Shown here: piece by piece, positions 29,666 through 38,565 of the stretch
Numbering within the stretch: position 1 is the first letter of the stretch
Layout: each line of letters begins with the position of its first letter
NCBI RefSeq assembly: GCF_016612995.1
Contig: NZ_JAEOAH010000044.1
Location: 1 to 54,833 of the forward strand
From: Viridibacillus soli
Lineage (GTDB): Bacteria; Bacillota; Bacilli; Bacillales_A; Planococcaceae
DNA: 54,833 nucleotides
Direction of reading: 5' to 3'
Position numbers and translations under genes: made by a program
Notes under the pieces: model-generated
The model's database searches: none
The model's input: only the letters and a program-made list of their open reading frames with translations
Told to the model about the DNA's origin: nothing

Positions 29666-30844
29666 CTATTGTAGCTTCCAGTAATTAGCCATTTCATGGT
29701 CGAGATATACCCAACCTTTCCATGAAATATGAATTGTATCACTAATAAAATGCGGCTCGTACTCATAAGCAGTAAAATCGACAAGCGGGAAACCTGCCCC
29801 CTGCACTTGCTTATTAATCTTCGCGTAATATTCCTCGCGACGCTCCTGTGGGAAGCCTGCATAGTCATACCATTTCCCGTTCACCGGGATTGATACGAAC
29901 ATAGGCTTCGCACCTGCATCCTTTAGTATTTCCAATACCATTTGGAAATCTTCATATTCAGGAGAATCTGTATAGCTTTCATCTTTACGGAATTCCTTGA
30001 GTTCCTTTAGCTTAAACTCAATTTTCTTTTTAAAATAGCGGTCGTTAATAGATAAATCATTTGTTGTAACACGCTCGCTACCGTATTCATCTGCATGTTT
30101 CGTCAGCTGTTCAAATGATTTCCCTTCAACCATTTCTGGATTTGCATGCAATTTTTCGCGTGGCGTACCCATTACAGAGTAGTACAAATCCTTTTTCTCC
30201 ATCAGCTTTTTATTAAAGAAAGCAACGGGTTTTGCCAGTGCTGCTTTAATCGGATACTTTTCTCCGCCAGTTACTTCATTTTCATAGATTGTTGATAAAA
30301 TAAAGTCCCTTTTCACCGTTTCAAATTCCAAAAGGCGCTCCATTGCTTTTTTCTTCAGCTCCGGATCTAGTTCATCATTCAGCGCTAAATCATATGACTG
30401 TAGCATCGAATAGTTTGGTGAGAAATGAAATTCATCAACACCCGTCTTTGTGAACCATTGTGGTGAAATAATGAATACCAATTTCTTATCCTTTAAATTT
30501 TTTTCCTGAGCGGCAAAGTTCAGGAAATGATGAATGGATTGCGTACCACCACGGCCGTATAAATACGTCGTAAAACCCGCATCATTTGCTTTAAAATAGT
30601 TATACGGATGGAATGGGTCAAAACGATTCAACTCAGATGAGCCGTAAATCGGCAGCATATTCGGCTCTTGTAATAAGCGATTTTGCATATACTCCCCTTG
30701 GAACATAAGTGGATTCAATGCGGTTTTCGCATCCTCGACATCCTTATCTGAAACCAAAAAAACCAACCATTTATTCGGTATAAATAAAAATACTAAAAAC
30801 AATATTACCGCAATTATTAGCGGTAAGAAGGCATACTTTTTCAT
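29666..30844 (-). CDS. dltD: D-alanyl-lipoteichoic acid transfer protein DltD
   Basis: Membrane-anchored extracytoplasmic protein that moves D-alanine onto lipoteichoic acid. The 392-residue protein has an N-terminal membrane segment (about residues 5-22), an SGNH-like core with the nucleophile serine in YGSSELNRFDP (about residue 70) and the C-terminal HISWKGW segment carrying the aspartate/histidine end of the active site. It overlaps dltC by 4 bases. Confidence 0.96.
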   Translation of the reverse strand: MKKYAFLPLIIAVILFLVFLFIPNKWLVFLVSDKDVEDAKTALNPLMFQGEYMQNRLLQEPNMLPIYGSSELNRFDPFHPYNYFKANDAGFTTYLYGRGGTQSIHHFLNFAAQEKNLKDKKLVFIISPQWFTKTGVDEFHFSPNYSMLQSYDLALNDELDPELKKKAMERLLEFETVKRDFILSTIYENEVTGGEKYPIKAALAKPVAFFNKKLMEKKDLYYSVMGTPREKLHANPEMVEGKSFEQLTKHADEYGSERVTTNDLSINDRYFKKKIEFKLKELKEFRKDESYTDSPEYEDFQMVLEILKDAGAKPMFVSIPVNGKWYDYAGFPQERREEYYAKINKQVQGAGFPLVDFTAYEYEPHFISDTIHISWKGWVYLDHEMANYWKLQ

Positions 30845-31077
30845 ACACGCTCAGCTAGCTGCTCTGCGATACGATTTGGTGTATTCCACTCCTCGCGCGT
30901 GAACTCTGTAATTGAAACTGAAATACCAAATTTCTCTTCAACTTCAACTAAAAAAGTAATAATACCAAATGAATCTAGTAAACCCTCTTCAAATAAATCG
31001 ATATCTGGTTGCTCTACAACGACATCTTCCTGACAAACTTCTGCTAATAATTCATATACTTTTTGTTTTTCCATCAT
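30841..31077 (-). CDS. dltC: D-alanyl carrier protein DltC
   Basis: Acyl-carrier-like protein charged with D-alanine by DltA. The 78-residue protein has the phosphopantetheine attachment serine in EEGLLDSFGI (Ser36) and the helix that follows. The ATG at 31077 has AGGAG 7 bases before it; a second ATG follows at once, and the TTG at 31083 is too near the ribosome binding site. Confidence 0.95.
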   Translation of the reverse strand: MMEKQKVYELLAEVCQEDVVVEQPDIDLFEEGLLDSFGIITFLVEVEEKFGISVSITEFTREEWNTPNRIAEQLAERV

Positions 31078-31092
31078 AATCAAACTCCTTTA

Positions 31093-32262
31093 TTATTTAA
31101 ATAATTGTCCTGAGAAAATATAAAAGCCAAAGCAAATAAAGTTAAATGTTATAAACACAGATACACCATGTGTCCATTTATTTTTTGGCCATAGTTTATG
31201 TTTTCGATTCCAACGATCAAAGTAATCATATCCAACGATAAGAACTGCATGGTACAAGCCATAAATAACAAAATGCCATTCTAGCCCATGCCAAATACCC
31301 ATGATGAAGAATAATAGAAAATAACCTATATTAGACACCGTATAACGATTTTTAATCCACTTTTTCTTTGTCATCCAAAATACAAAACGCATATATACAT
31401 AATCTCTAAACCAGAATGATAGACTCATATGCCAACGATTCCAGAAGTCTTTAATGTTTTTGCTAATAAATGGCATGTTAAAGTTCTCTGGTGTCTTAAC
31501 GCCCATCAAGTAACTCACTCCTATAGCAAATGCACTATAGCCTGCAAAATCAAAGAATAGATATACGCTGTAAACATACATATATGCTACATTAGCCCAG
31601 AATGGTGAATGGATATACGTTGCATGGTCAGGTAAATAGACAAGAATTTTATTGTAAATTAAAAATGCAAAAATAAATTTGTATAAGAATCCTCGGAAAA
31701 TACTATTAATCCCTAAGTATAAAAGCTCCTTATACTCCTCTTTTGAAAATGTCTTATTAACATCTTTCTCAAATCGTTTCCAACGATCGATTGGACCTGA
31801 TGAAACAGTCGGGAAGAATAGTAAGAAATAAATGAGCTCACCCATCGGTAACGTCTGCTTCTTCATCAAGCCATCGCGTGTTTCAATAATCATCTGCACG
31901 GCCTTAAACGTAATATAAGAAACGCCAAGGAAGCCAAATAGATGATTCAATCCAAGTAATGGTAATACTTTTACAAGCACTAATGGCAATATTGCCATTA
32001 GTACCATCGTACAAAAAACAACTGTATTATTGCGGTCTTTACGATAATAGTGGTAGCCCTTAATTAAAGCAATTTGGAAAATTGTAAACAAAATAATAGA
32101 TATTGCGCCGGTCTTCGAGTTCCCGAAAATAACAGCCAATATAACAATAGACACAAGCATATTATAAATTTTCGATGATTTACCTAACAACCCAAGAATA
32201 ATTGTAGGTAAAAGGAAAATACCAATTAAAAAGAAAAATATAAACGAGCCATATGGAATCAT
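31093..32262 (-). CDS. dltB: D-alanyl transfer membrane protein DltB
   Basis: MBOAT-family membrane protein that passes D-alanine from DltC across the membrane. The 389-residue protein has about ten membrane segments and the MBOAT catalytic histidine in GIWHGLEWHF (about residue 320). The RWHMSLSFWFRDYVY segment before it is also a family hallmark. It overlaps dltA by 4 bases. Confidence 0.97.
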   Translation of the reverse strand: MIPYGSFIFFFLIGIFLLPTIILGLLGKSSKIYNMLVSIVILAVIFGNSKTGAISIILFTIFQIALIKGYHYYRKDRNNTVVFCTMVLMAILPLVLVKVLPLLGLNHLFGFLGVSYITFKAVQMIIETRDGLMKKQTLPMGELIYFLLFFPTVSSGPIDRWKRFEKDVNKTFSKEEYKELLYLGINSIFRGFLYKFIFAFLIYNKILVYLPDHATYIHSPFWANVAYMYVYSVYLFFDFAGYSAFAIGVSYLMGVKTPENFNMPFISKNIKDFWNRWHMSLSFWFRDYVYMRFVFWMTKKKWIKNRYTVSNIGYFLLFFIMGIWHGLEWHFVIYGLYHAVLIVGYDYFDRWNRKHKLWPKNKWTHGVSVFITFNFICFGFYIFSGQLFK

Positions 32263-33779
32263 ACCATAACCTCAGCAACTAATTGTTTTCGATTTATTTT
32301 ACCATTAGAAGTCATTGGTAACTGTTCACAATAGTTAAATTTTCTCGGAATCATATATGCTGGTAACTTTTTTGCTAATTCTTTTTTTATAGCGCTTGAT
32401 AATTGATAATTTTTTTCGAAAGAATGTTCTCCGGGTACGATATATGCAGCTAAAAGATCTACAGCCTCGTTTTTAAAAACCGGTACGACTACACATGAAT
32501 CTACATATTGGCAGTGTAATAAATGATTTTCAATTTCCTCAAGTTCCATTCTATAGCCATGAACCTTCACCTGAAAATCCGCTCGACCACTATAAAAATG
32601 CAAACCGTCTTTCTGATACCCAATATCTCCAGTACGGTACGCCTGCTGCCCTTCATATTCAAAAAAGGCCTTTTCAGTTAAATTAGGTTCACCTAAATAA
32701 CCTTTACTAACACTTGGACCAACAATAATCATTTCACCCTTCTCACCATCAGGTAATAAACGATCCTCGTCATCTATAATAAGCATCTGTGTATCGTTTT
32801 TTATATAACCTATTGGTAAAGACAAGTAGTTATTTAATAGTTCAGCCGTTACTTCTACTGCTGAAACAGCTACGGTTGCCTCAGTTGGGCCATATGTATT
32901 GAAAATGCGCGCACTCGGGAACAATTTCAATAATTTGCTTGCAACTTCTCTCGTTAATACTTCTCCACAAAATAAAAATGTCTTTAATGACGGCAGCATC
33001 TCACTAGAGAATTCTGGATTCATCAAACACATTTGTACAAATGATGGAGTGGATGTCCAAACGCCTATTTTTGACTGTGATAGTTGCATAAACAATGCTT
33101 GTGGGCTTGCAATCATCTCTTTGGAGATGGTAAATAATGTAGCACCCGTAGTCAATGCAGGATAGAGATCCATTACAGATAAATCAAAAGAAAATGGTGC
33201 TTGATTCAAAAATACTCCGCCATTAGTTATCGGAAAATCTACATGCATCCAGTTAACAAAACTCTCTAAATTTTGTGCTGAAATCTGAACGCCCTTAGGA
33301 TTACCAGTGCTACCAGAAGTGTAAATAATATAAAAGTTTTCATGGCCTTTCACCCAAGTTGATGAAGTTGGCCCTTCGGTATGTTCAGCTAATATATTTG
33401 CTAATTGCCCTTCTGACATAGAAGGAATCGAAGCCTGCTGAAGAGAATCTCTTTCTAAAACCTCTGTTTCAATTAGAAATGCTGCATTTGAGCATTCTAT
33501 AATTTTTTGAATGCGTTCTTTCGGAATTGATACATCCACCGGAATATAAGGATGACCCGATTTGACTACTCCTAAAAAAGAACTGACCATCTTCGGTGAC
33601 ATATGGCCATACACGATAATAGGCGCTTTCTTAGGGAGTTTTAAAGTTGTTAAATACGTAGCTAGTGATTCTGATTGTTTCCATAAATCGCCATAACATA
33701 ATGTTACATCACCACTTTGAAATGCAATAGAATCTTCATTATCTAAAGCTATATTTTTAATAGTCGAAAGTATATTCAA
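32259..33779 (-). CDS. dltA: D-alanine--D-alanyl carrier protein ligase
   Basis: Adenylates D-alanine and loads it onto DltC. The 506-residue protein is an ANL-superfamily enzyme with the P-loop YTSGSTGNPKGV (about residues 151-162), the NTYGPTEATVAVS motif, YRTGDIGY, and the catalytic lysine in the C-terminal NGKINRKQL. It starts with TTG at 33779, with AAGGAGGG close before. It is 17 bases after dltX. Confidence 0.95.
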   Translation of the reverse strand: MNILSTIKNIALDNEDSIAFQSGDVTLCYGDLWKQSESLATYLTTLKLPKKAPIIVYGHMSPKMVSSFLGVVKSGHPYIPVDVSIPKERIQKIIECSNAAFLIETEVLERDSLQQASIPSMSEGQLANILAEHTEGPTSSTWVKGHENFYIIYTSGSTGNPKGVQISAQNLESFVNWMHVDFPITNGGVFLNQAPFSFDLSVMDLYPALTTGATLFTISKEMIASPQALFMQLSQSKIGVWTSTPSFVQMCLMNPEFSSEMLPSLKTFLFCGEVLTREVASKLLKLFPSARIFNTYGPTEATVAVSAVEVTAELLNNYLSLPIGYIKNDTQMLIIDDEDRLLPDGEKGEMIIVGPSVSKGYLGEPNLTEKAFFEYEGQQAYRTGDIGYQKDGLHFYSGRADFQVKVHGYRMELEEIENHLLHCQYVDSCVVVPVFKNEAVDLLAAYIVPGEHSFEKNYQLSSAIKKELAKKLPAYMIPRKFNYCEQLPMTSNGKINRKQLVAEVMV

Positions 33780-33796
33780 CGGAAGCCCTCCTTACT

Positions 33797-33943
33797 TTAA
33801 AATTCTGTGTATATAAATGGCCCCGCATTCATATCATGAAACCCATATAAGAGAACGAGTAAAATTAGAATCGCTAAGTAATAAATCGTTCGCACACTTA
33901 CATAAGTCAAAGTATGATTCCAAAGTTTTTTTACTTTCTCCAT
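33797..33943 (-). CDS. dltX: Teichoic acid D-Ala incorporation-associated protein DltX
   Basis: A 48-residue membrane protein encoded just before dltA. It has a basic N-terminus (MEKVKKLW), one membrane segment (about residues 17-35) and the conserved C-terminal GPFIYTEF, close to the FxYxEF-type end of DltX proteins. DltX is known to act in the last transfer step with DltB and DltD. AGGT lies before the ATG at 33943. Too short for many gene finders. Confidence 0.9.
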   Translation of the reverse strand: MEKVKKLWNHTLTYVSVRTIYYLAILILLVLLYGFHDMNAGPFIYTEF

Positions 33944-34120
33944 TCTATTTACCTCACATTTCTACAATTTAATCACTTACGATACACCATTTACGGTATT
34001 ATTACAATATTATTTCATTACCATTACGTTAGACGTGACATAATCAAACTGGTTCCTTACCCTTGTCATAAACAAACCGTAATGTCTACATATTTTCAAA
34101 TAACTAGAAACTCTAATGAA

Positions 34121-34164
34121 TAAAAAGACTTACCATTCTTATTGGGATATGGTAAGTCTTTTTA
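34121..34164 (-). terminator. rplY terminator
   Basis: Perfect stem of about 14 bp (34123-34136 with 34149-34162) followed on the minus strand by TTTTTATTC, directly after rplY. Between it and dltX, 33944-34120, I see no clear promoter, though the dlt operon must start there unless it is read through from rplY. Confidence 0.92.
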
Positions 34165-34175
34165 TGAAATTTATT

Positions 34176-34787
34176 TTACTTTGCGGCATTATTTGCTTCT
34201 ATTGAAGCTTCTTCATCAACTTTTGCTGATTCAGCTTCAACTATAGGTGCCGATATGGTAACAAGAAGGAGATCATCTGTATCTAGAATTTTAAATGTTG
34301 ATACACTACGAATATCACTAACAGCTAATGTGCCGCCAATTTCTAATGCTGAAATATCAATCTCTATTGATTCTGGAATATCTGATGGTTTCACCTTTAA
34401 TATTACTTCACGGTTTGGTTGGTGAAGGACACCGCCTTCTCTCACCCCTACTGAATCACCAGTAATACTGACTGGTACACTCACTTCTAAAGCATCTGAC
34501 ATATTAACCGCTAAAAAGTCTAAGTGAACTAATGTCCCCTTCAATGCGCATTTTTGAGCGGCATTTAATACAGCATTTATTTTTTTGCCATCAAGTTCTA
34601 ATGTTACTACGGAGTTTTTACCATCTTCACGCAATGTTTTCTCATAATCTCTCGCATTAATTGCAATAGGCGTTGACTCTGTTTTACACCCATACACCAC
34701 AGCTGGTACAAAACCAACTTGTCGAAGTTCTGTTAATACAGAGCGATGTCCGACCTCACGTTTTTTTGCATGAACTACAGTACTCAT
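34176..34787 (-). CDS. rplY: Ribosomal protein L25/general stress protein Ctc
   Basis: Binds 5S rRNA. The 203-residue protein has the N-terminal L25 domain (about residues 5-90) and the beta-rich C-terminal TL5 domain (about 95-185), so it is the long Ctc form rather than the short E. coli type. In B. subtilis ctc is a classical sigma-B gene; a weak sigma-B-like promoter and a striking inverted repeat lie in the leader here. The C-terminal tail is acidic and Ala-rich. Confidence 0.94.
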   Translation of the reverse strand: MSTVVHAKKREVGHRSVLTELRQVGFVPAVVYGCKTESTPIAINARDYEKTLREDGKNSVVTLELDGKKINAVLNAAQKCALKGTLVHLDFLAVNMSDALEVSVPVSITGDSVGVREGGVLHQPNREVILKVKPSDIPESIEIDISALEIGGTLAVSDIRSVSTFKILDTDDLLLVTISAPIVEAESAKVDEEASIEANNAAK

Positions 34788-34804
34788 ATAGATACATGTC
34801 TCCC

Positions 34805-34853
34805 TTCCTAGCTAGCATAGCCATATTAATATATGTACCTTTTTAGCTAGGAA
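34805..34853. repeat. Inverted repeat in the rplY leader
   Basis: TTCCTAGCTA (34805-34814) and its exact reverse complement TAGCTAGGAA (34844-34853) are separated by 29 bases that are themselves partly dyad-symmetric around TTAATA. It lies between prs and rplY. On the minus strand no T run follows, so it is not a typical terminator. Confidence 0.75.
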
Positions 34854-34860
34854 TTCAAAC
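34835..34860 (-). promoter_or_regulatory. Candidate sigma-B type promoter of rplY
   Basis: GTTTGA (34855-34860) and AGGTAC (34835-34840) are 14 bp apart on the minus strand; they match the sigma-B consensus GTTTAA/GGGTAT at five and four positions. The call rests partly on knowing that ctc is a sigma-B gene. Confidence 0.35.
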
Positions 34861-34871
34861 ATTTCTCTTTA

Positions 34872-35831
34872 TTAATCGAATAAAGTACTTACAGATTTGT
34901 TTTCATAAATACGTACGATTGCGTCTGCTAATAGTGTTGCAACAGATAATTGTTTAATTTTTGGTGATTTTTTCTCTTCCGGTAATTGGATAGAATTTGT
35001 AATCACTAATTCTTTAATAACAGAGTTATCAATACGTTCGATAGCTGGACCTGATAATACAGGGTGTGTACAGCAAGCGTAAACTTCTTTAGCACCAGCT
35101 TTTACTAATGCTTCAGCACCGATTGTAATTGTACCTGCCGTATCAATAATATCATCGATTAAGATTGCTACTTTACCATCGACGCTACCAACGATGTTCA
35201 TAACTTCTGCAACGTTTGGACGTGGACGACGTTTATCGATAATAGCAATTGGTGCTTTTAAGCGATCTGCCATTTTACGAGCACGAGTTACACCACCGTG
35301 GTCAGGTGATACGATAACGATTTCTTCTGAATTGAAGCCTTTTGCTTTGAAATGATCAGATAACAATGGAACACCCATTAAGTGATCCATTAAGATGTCA
35401 AAGAAACCTTGAATTTGTGGAGCGTGCAAGTCAAGAACGATTGCACGAGTTGCTCCTGCAGTTTCAAGTAAGTTAGCCACTAATTTAGCCGTAATTGGTT
35501 CACGTGCACGTGCTTTACGATCTTGACGAGCATAACCATAGTAAGGTAATACTACGTTTACTGTGCGCGCAGAAGCACGTTTCACAGCATCAACCATAAT
35601 AAGTAGTTCCATTAAGTTTTCGTTTACTGGACCTGAAGTAGACTGCACGATAAATACGTCACAACCACGAATACTTTCCTCAATATTAATTTGAATTTCT
35701 CCATCACTGAAATGTTTTACAGAGCATTTTCCTAACTCTACACCTACTTCTTTAGCAATTTCTTCAGCTAAAGGTCGGTTTGAGTTTAATGAAAAGATTT
35801 TTAACTTTGAGTTGGCATATTGATACGGCAT
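34872..35831 (-). CDS. prs: Ribose-phosphate pyrophosphokinase
   Basis: Makes PRPP from ribose 5-phosphate and ATP, the shared precursor for nucleotides, histidine and tryptophan. The 319-residue protein has the catalytic flexible-loop region [16 protein letters not shown], the cation/ribose segment [23 protein letters not shown] and the PRPP-binding loop [12 protein letters not shown] (about residues 218-229). It sits after glmU by 22 bases, and the pair is co-transcribed in B. subtilis. Confidence 0.97.
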   Translation of the reverse strand: MPYQYANSKLKIFSLNSNRPLAEEIAKEVGVELGKCSVKHFSDGEIQINIEESIRGCDVFIVQSTSGPVNENLMELLIMVDAVKRASARTVNVVLPYYGYARQDRKARAREPITAKLVANLLETAGATRAIVLDLHAPQIQGFFDILMDHLMGVPLLSDHFKAKGFNSEEIVIVSPDHGGVTRARKMADRLKAPIAIIDKRRPRPNVAEVMNIVGSVDGKVAILIDDIIDTAGTITIGAEALVKAGAKEVYACCTHPVLSGPAIERIDNSVIKELVITNSIQLPEEKKSPKIKQLSVATLLADAIVRIYENKSVSTLFD

Positions 35832-35853
35832 GATGGCCTCCTGTTAATTTTAA

Positions 35854-37224
35854 TTATTTTAAATCTAATTTGTTAACATAGTTTTCTTTGTTTTCTTGTC
35901 TAGATCGTGCAATAGCTAGTGCATCAGCAGGTATGTCTTTTGTAATTGTTGAGCCAGCTGCTACGTATGAGCCTTTTCCTACCGTGACGGGTGCAACTAA
36001 ATTAGAGTTACAACCTACAAAAGCATTATCCTCAATTACTGTTTTAAACTTGTTTTTACCATCATAATTGACAGTAATTGTACCGCAACCAATATTGACT
36101 TTAGAGCCTACTTCCGCATCCCCTAAGTAAGTTAAGTGAGACACTTTACTACCATCGTCAATTTTTGTTTTCTTCACTTCAACAAAGTTGCCGATTTTCA
36201 CATGATTGCCCAGATCAGAGTTTGGTCGAATATGTGCGAATGGACCGACAGCTGTATCTTCACCGATGACACTATCACACACAACTGAAGAATGCACAGT
36301 TGTACGATCACCAATACGGCTATTTTGAATATGGCTATTTGGACCAATGATGCAATCTTCTCCAATGCTTGAAGCACCTTCTATGATAACACCAGGTTGA
36401 ATTACTGTATCACGACCAATTTGTGCATCAACGCTAATATATGTGTTAGCTGGGTTGATGATCGTTACCCCATTACGCATATGTTGTTCGTTGATACGTG
36501 CACGCATTGTTGCTTCTGCTTGAGACAATGCAAAGCGGTCGTTTACACCAAGTGTTTCGGCGAAGTTTTCAGTTACATATGCTGTAACTACTTCACCCTG
36601 CTTTTGTAAAATTTCAATGACATCCGGTAAATAATATTCACCTTGAGCATTATTATTCTTTACAAGTTTCAACGTAGCAAATAACGCTTTGTTATCAAAG
36701 CAGTAAGTACCTGTATTGATTTCTGTTACTTGTTGTTGTTCAGTTGTTGCATCTTTTTGCTCAACAATTTGAGCAACCTGATTTTCTGTAGAACGAAGGA
36801 TTCGGCCATAACCAGTTGGATCTTCAGCAATGGCAGTTAAAATCGTTGCTTTTGCATGATTTGCTTCATGATGTTCAAACAACGCTTTCATTGTTTCGGG
36901 GAGAATTAAAGGTGTGTCCCCACAAATAACAATCGTCGTTCCTTCAAGTTTTCCAAGGATTGGTTCGACTTGTTGGACGGCATGTGCAGTACCAAGCTGT
37001 TCAGCTTGTAATACATACTCACTTTTTTCACCAAGTTGGTCCTTTACCTTTTCAGCCCCATGACCAACGATAGTCACAATACGTTCTGCATCTAATGTTT
37101 GAATATGATCAACTACATGTTCAACCATTGGTTTCCCACAAACCGGATGAAGAACTTTATATAATTTGGACTTCATACGCGTACCTTGGCCAGCAGCCAG
37201 TATAACGGCATAAACATTCGTCAT
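35854..37224 (-). CDS. glmU: Bifunctional UDP-N-acetylglucosamine synthase
   Basis: Acetylates glucosamine 1-phosphate and then transfers UMP to give UDP-GlcNAc for wall synthesis. The 456-residue protein has the nucleotidyltransferase domain with [14 protein letters not shown] at the N-terminus (about 7-20) and GTAHAVQQ, then a left-handed beta-helix with hexapeptide repeats (about 250-450). I set the start at 37224, where GGAGG lies 8 bases upstream; a longer frame of 28 codons upstream is not conserved. Confidence 0.96.
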   Translation of the reverse strand: MTNVYAVILAAGQGTRMKSKLYKVLHPVCGKPMVEHVVDHIQTLDAERIVTIVGHGAEKVKDQLGEKSEYVLQAEQLGTAHAVQQVEPILGKLEGTTIVICGDTPLILPETMKALFEHHEANHAKATILTAIAEDPTGYGRILRSTENQVAQIVEQKDATTEQQQVTEINTGTYCFDNKALFATLKLVKNNNAQGEYYLPDVIEILQKQGEVVTAYVTENFAETLGVNDRFALSQAEATMRARINEQHMRNGVTIINPANTYISVDAQIGRDTVIQPGVIIEGASSIGEDCIIGPNSHIQNSRIGDRTTVHSSVVCDSVIGEDTAVGPFAHIRPNSDLGNHVKIGNFVEVKKTKIDDGSKVSHLTYLGDAEVGSKVNIGCGTITVNYDGKNKFKTVIEDNAFVGCNSNLVAPVTVGKGSYVAAGSTITKDIPADALAIARSRQENKENYVNKLDLK

Positions 37225-37261
37225 TTCGCAAGTCCTCCATTTTAGCTGATTTTCTCTTTTG

Positions 37262-37290
37262 ACTATAAAGCAAATGTAGCTAATTTTCAA
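37262..37290 (-). promoter_or_regulatory. glmU promoter
   Basis: TTGAAA (37285-37290) and TATAGT (37262-37267) are 17 bp apart on the minus strand, close before the glmU ribosome binding site. It is back to back with a plus-strand promoter at 37302. Confidence 0.65.
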
Positions 37291-37301
37291 GGCTTCTGGA
37301 C

Positions 37302-37331
37302 TTGACAAAACTATGAAAAATAATTTATTAT
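37302..37331 (+). promoter_or_regulatory. Plus-strand sigma-A promoter divergent from glmU
   Basis: A perfect TTGACA (37302-37307) is followed at 18 bp by TATTAT (37326-37331). No protein gene follows on this strand. Confidence 0.6.
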
Positions 37332-37337
37332 ATTAAT

Positions 37338-37574
37338 TCTTTTCTTTTTTTATAAAGAAATTCCAGTAACCTCACTTTTTTAGTAAATTGATTTTAAAAA
37401 CTATTTATTTATACCCATTAAAAACATATGAGATTAACCTACAAAATAAACACTTACATCCAAAACCCATTTTTGACTTCGCTAATTTAATACCCTATTC
37501 TCTTGGATACTTTCCTTATAAATACAATTAAATAACAATTAGTTATATCCCCTCGCTGCATCGAGGGGGATTTT
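37338..37574 (+). ncRNA. Candidate noncoding RNA between spoVG and glmU
   Basis: A predicted transcript of about 235 bases from the promoter at 37302-37331 to a plus-strand terminator at 37547-37574. The only open frame I find inside is about 20 codons (from 37418 or so) with no ribosome binding site. The A/T-rich body shows no obvious known RNA family. The opposite strand holds no gene here, so this would be an independent RNA rather than antisense to a coding region. Confidence 0.4.
37547..37574 (+). terminator. Plus-strand terminator of the candidate RNA
   Basis: ATCCCCTCG and CGAGGGGGAT form a GC-rich stem with a 6-base loop and a one-base bulge, followed on the plus strand by TTTTTA. 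The other strand has no T run after the stem. Confidence 0.65.
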
Positions 37575-37576
37575 TA

Positions 37577-37613
37577 CAAAAAAAAGAGCCTGCTTCATAA
37601 TTGAAGGGCTCTC
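37577..37613 (-). terminator. spoVG terminator
   Basis: GAGCC/GGCTC with an inner CTTCA/TGAAG stem is followed on the minus strand by TTTTTTTT, directly after spoVG. It abuts the plus-strand terminator at 37547-37574. Confidence 0.9.
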
Positions 37614-37623
37614 GATTCACGAA

Positions 37624-37923
37624 TTATTGAATTTGTTGTTCTTCTTCTTCAAAGACCGTCGCATCTTCGTCACTCGACTCTTCATAAGCTTTAAGTACAG
37701 CTTCTTGAATTTTAGTACGAGTACCCGAATTAATCGGATGCGCAATATCACGAAACTCGCCATCTGGTGTACGTTTACTCGGCATTGCTACGAATAATCC
37801 TGCGTTACCATCAATGACGCGAATATCATGCACTACAAATTCGTTGTCAAGTGTGATGGAAGCAATGGCACGCATACGGCCATCAGTTTGTACACGACGT
37901 AATCTTACATCTGTTACTTCCAT
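37624..37923 (-). CDS. spoVG: Septation regulator SpoVG
   Basis: A small nucleic-acid-binding regulator that in B. subtilis affects asymmetric septation, and in other Firmicutes affects virulence and RNA binding. The 99-residue protein begins [11 protein letters not shown], continues through [19 protein letters not shown] and [19 protein letters not shown], all strongly conserved, and ends in an acidic tail. The start is the ATG at 37923 (GAGGTGG at about 6 bases), not the ATG at 37941. A sigma-H type promoter stands upstream. Confidence 0.97.
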   Translation of the reverse strand: MEVTDVRLRRVQTDGRMRAIASITLDNEFVVHDIRVIDGNAGLFVAMPSKRTPDGEFRDIAHPINSGTRTKIQEAVLKAYEESSDEDATVFEEEEQQIQ

Positions 37924-37971
37924 TCTCTCACCACCTCTCATCTAGGATGCTATAATAACTCTATCTACTTT

Positions 37972-37998
37972 ATTCTATATAGATTTATAAATCCCTTC
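37972..37998 (-). promoter_or_regulatory. Sigma-H type promoter of spoVG
   Basis: On the minus strand AAGGGATTT-like -35 and GAAT (37972-37975) of the -10 are spaced as in the B. subtilis spoVG promoter, a model sigma-H promoter. The A/T-rich sequence further upstream (38000-38120) would be the known kind of AT-box and AbrB target, but no single site can be singled out. Confidence 0.5.
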
Positions 37999-38121
37999 TT
38001 TTCCCTTATATATTTTTTAACAATTTAGAAATTTTAATAATTACGCTTTTCTTAAATAACCTTGGCATCTTAAGTTGGTTATTTAATTAGCCTAATTTAC
38101 AAAAATAGAATGGTATTATAC

Positions 38122-38157
38122 AAAAAAGACTATCAGATAGGCTCACTGATAGTCTTT
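38122..38157 (-). terminator. ridA terminator
   Basis: A perfect 12-bp stem (AAAGACTATCAG with CTGATAGTCTTT) is followed on the minus strand by TTTTTTG, just after ridA. Confidence 0.92.
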
Positions 38158-38190
38158 CAATATATCATCGTTCTTTCAGCTAAATAATAC

Positions 38191-38565
38191 TTAGCTAATT
38201 ACTGCAATGACCTCAATTTCTACTTTTGCATCTTTTGGTAGACGTGCTACCTCAACTGTTGTGCGAGCTGGTTTATGCACACCAAAATGCTCTGCATACA
38301 CTTCGTTCATTGCTGCGAAGTCATTCATATCCGCAATAAATACAGTTGTTTTTACTACTTTTTCTAAAGAAGCACCTGCTTCTTTAAGAACTGCTTTAAG
38401 ATTCTCGAAAACTTGGTTTGTTTGCCCTGTGATGTCACCATCTACAAACTCGCCAGCTGGTGTTAAAGGAATTTGACCTGAGCTATAAAAAATATTATTT
38501 ACAATCATACCTTGTACGTATGGGCCAATTGCTGCTGGCGCATTTTTTGTTGCTACTTCATTCAT
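38191..38565 (-). CDS. ridA: Reactive enamine/imine deaminase
   Basis: Hydrolyses reactive 2-aminoacrylate intermediates released by PLP enzymes. The 124-residue RidA (YabJ) protein has [23 protein letters not shown] near the N-terminus and the active-site arginine region in [22 protein letters not shown]. It overlaps purR by 4 bases; in B. subtilis the two form one operon and YabJ influences purR regulation. Confidence 0.96.
   Translation of the reverse strand: MNEVATKNAPAAIGPYVQGMIVNNIFYSSGQIPLTPAGEFVDGDITGQTNQVFENLKAVLKEAGASLEKVVKTTVFIADMNDFAAMNEVYAEHFGVHKPARTTVEVARLPKDAKVEIEVIAVIS

Noticed and set aside
37225-37308. Longer N-terminus for glmU by 28 codons
   Set aside because: The added residues are not part of the conserved enzyme, they would include the promoter, and a good ribosome binding site serves the ATG at 37224.
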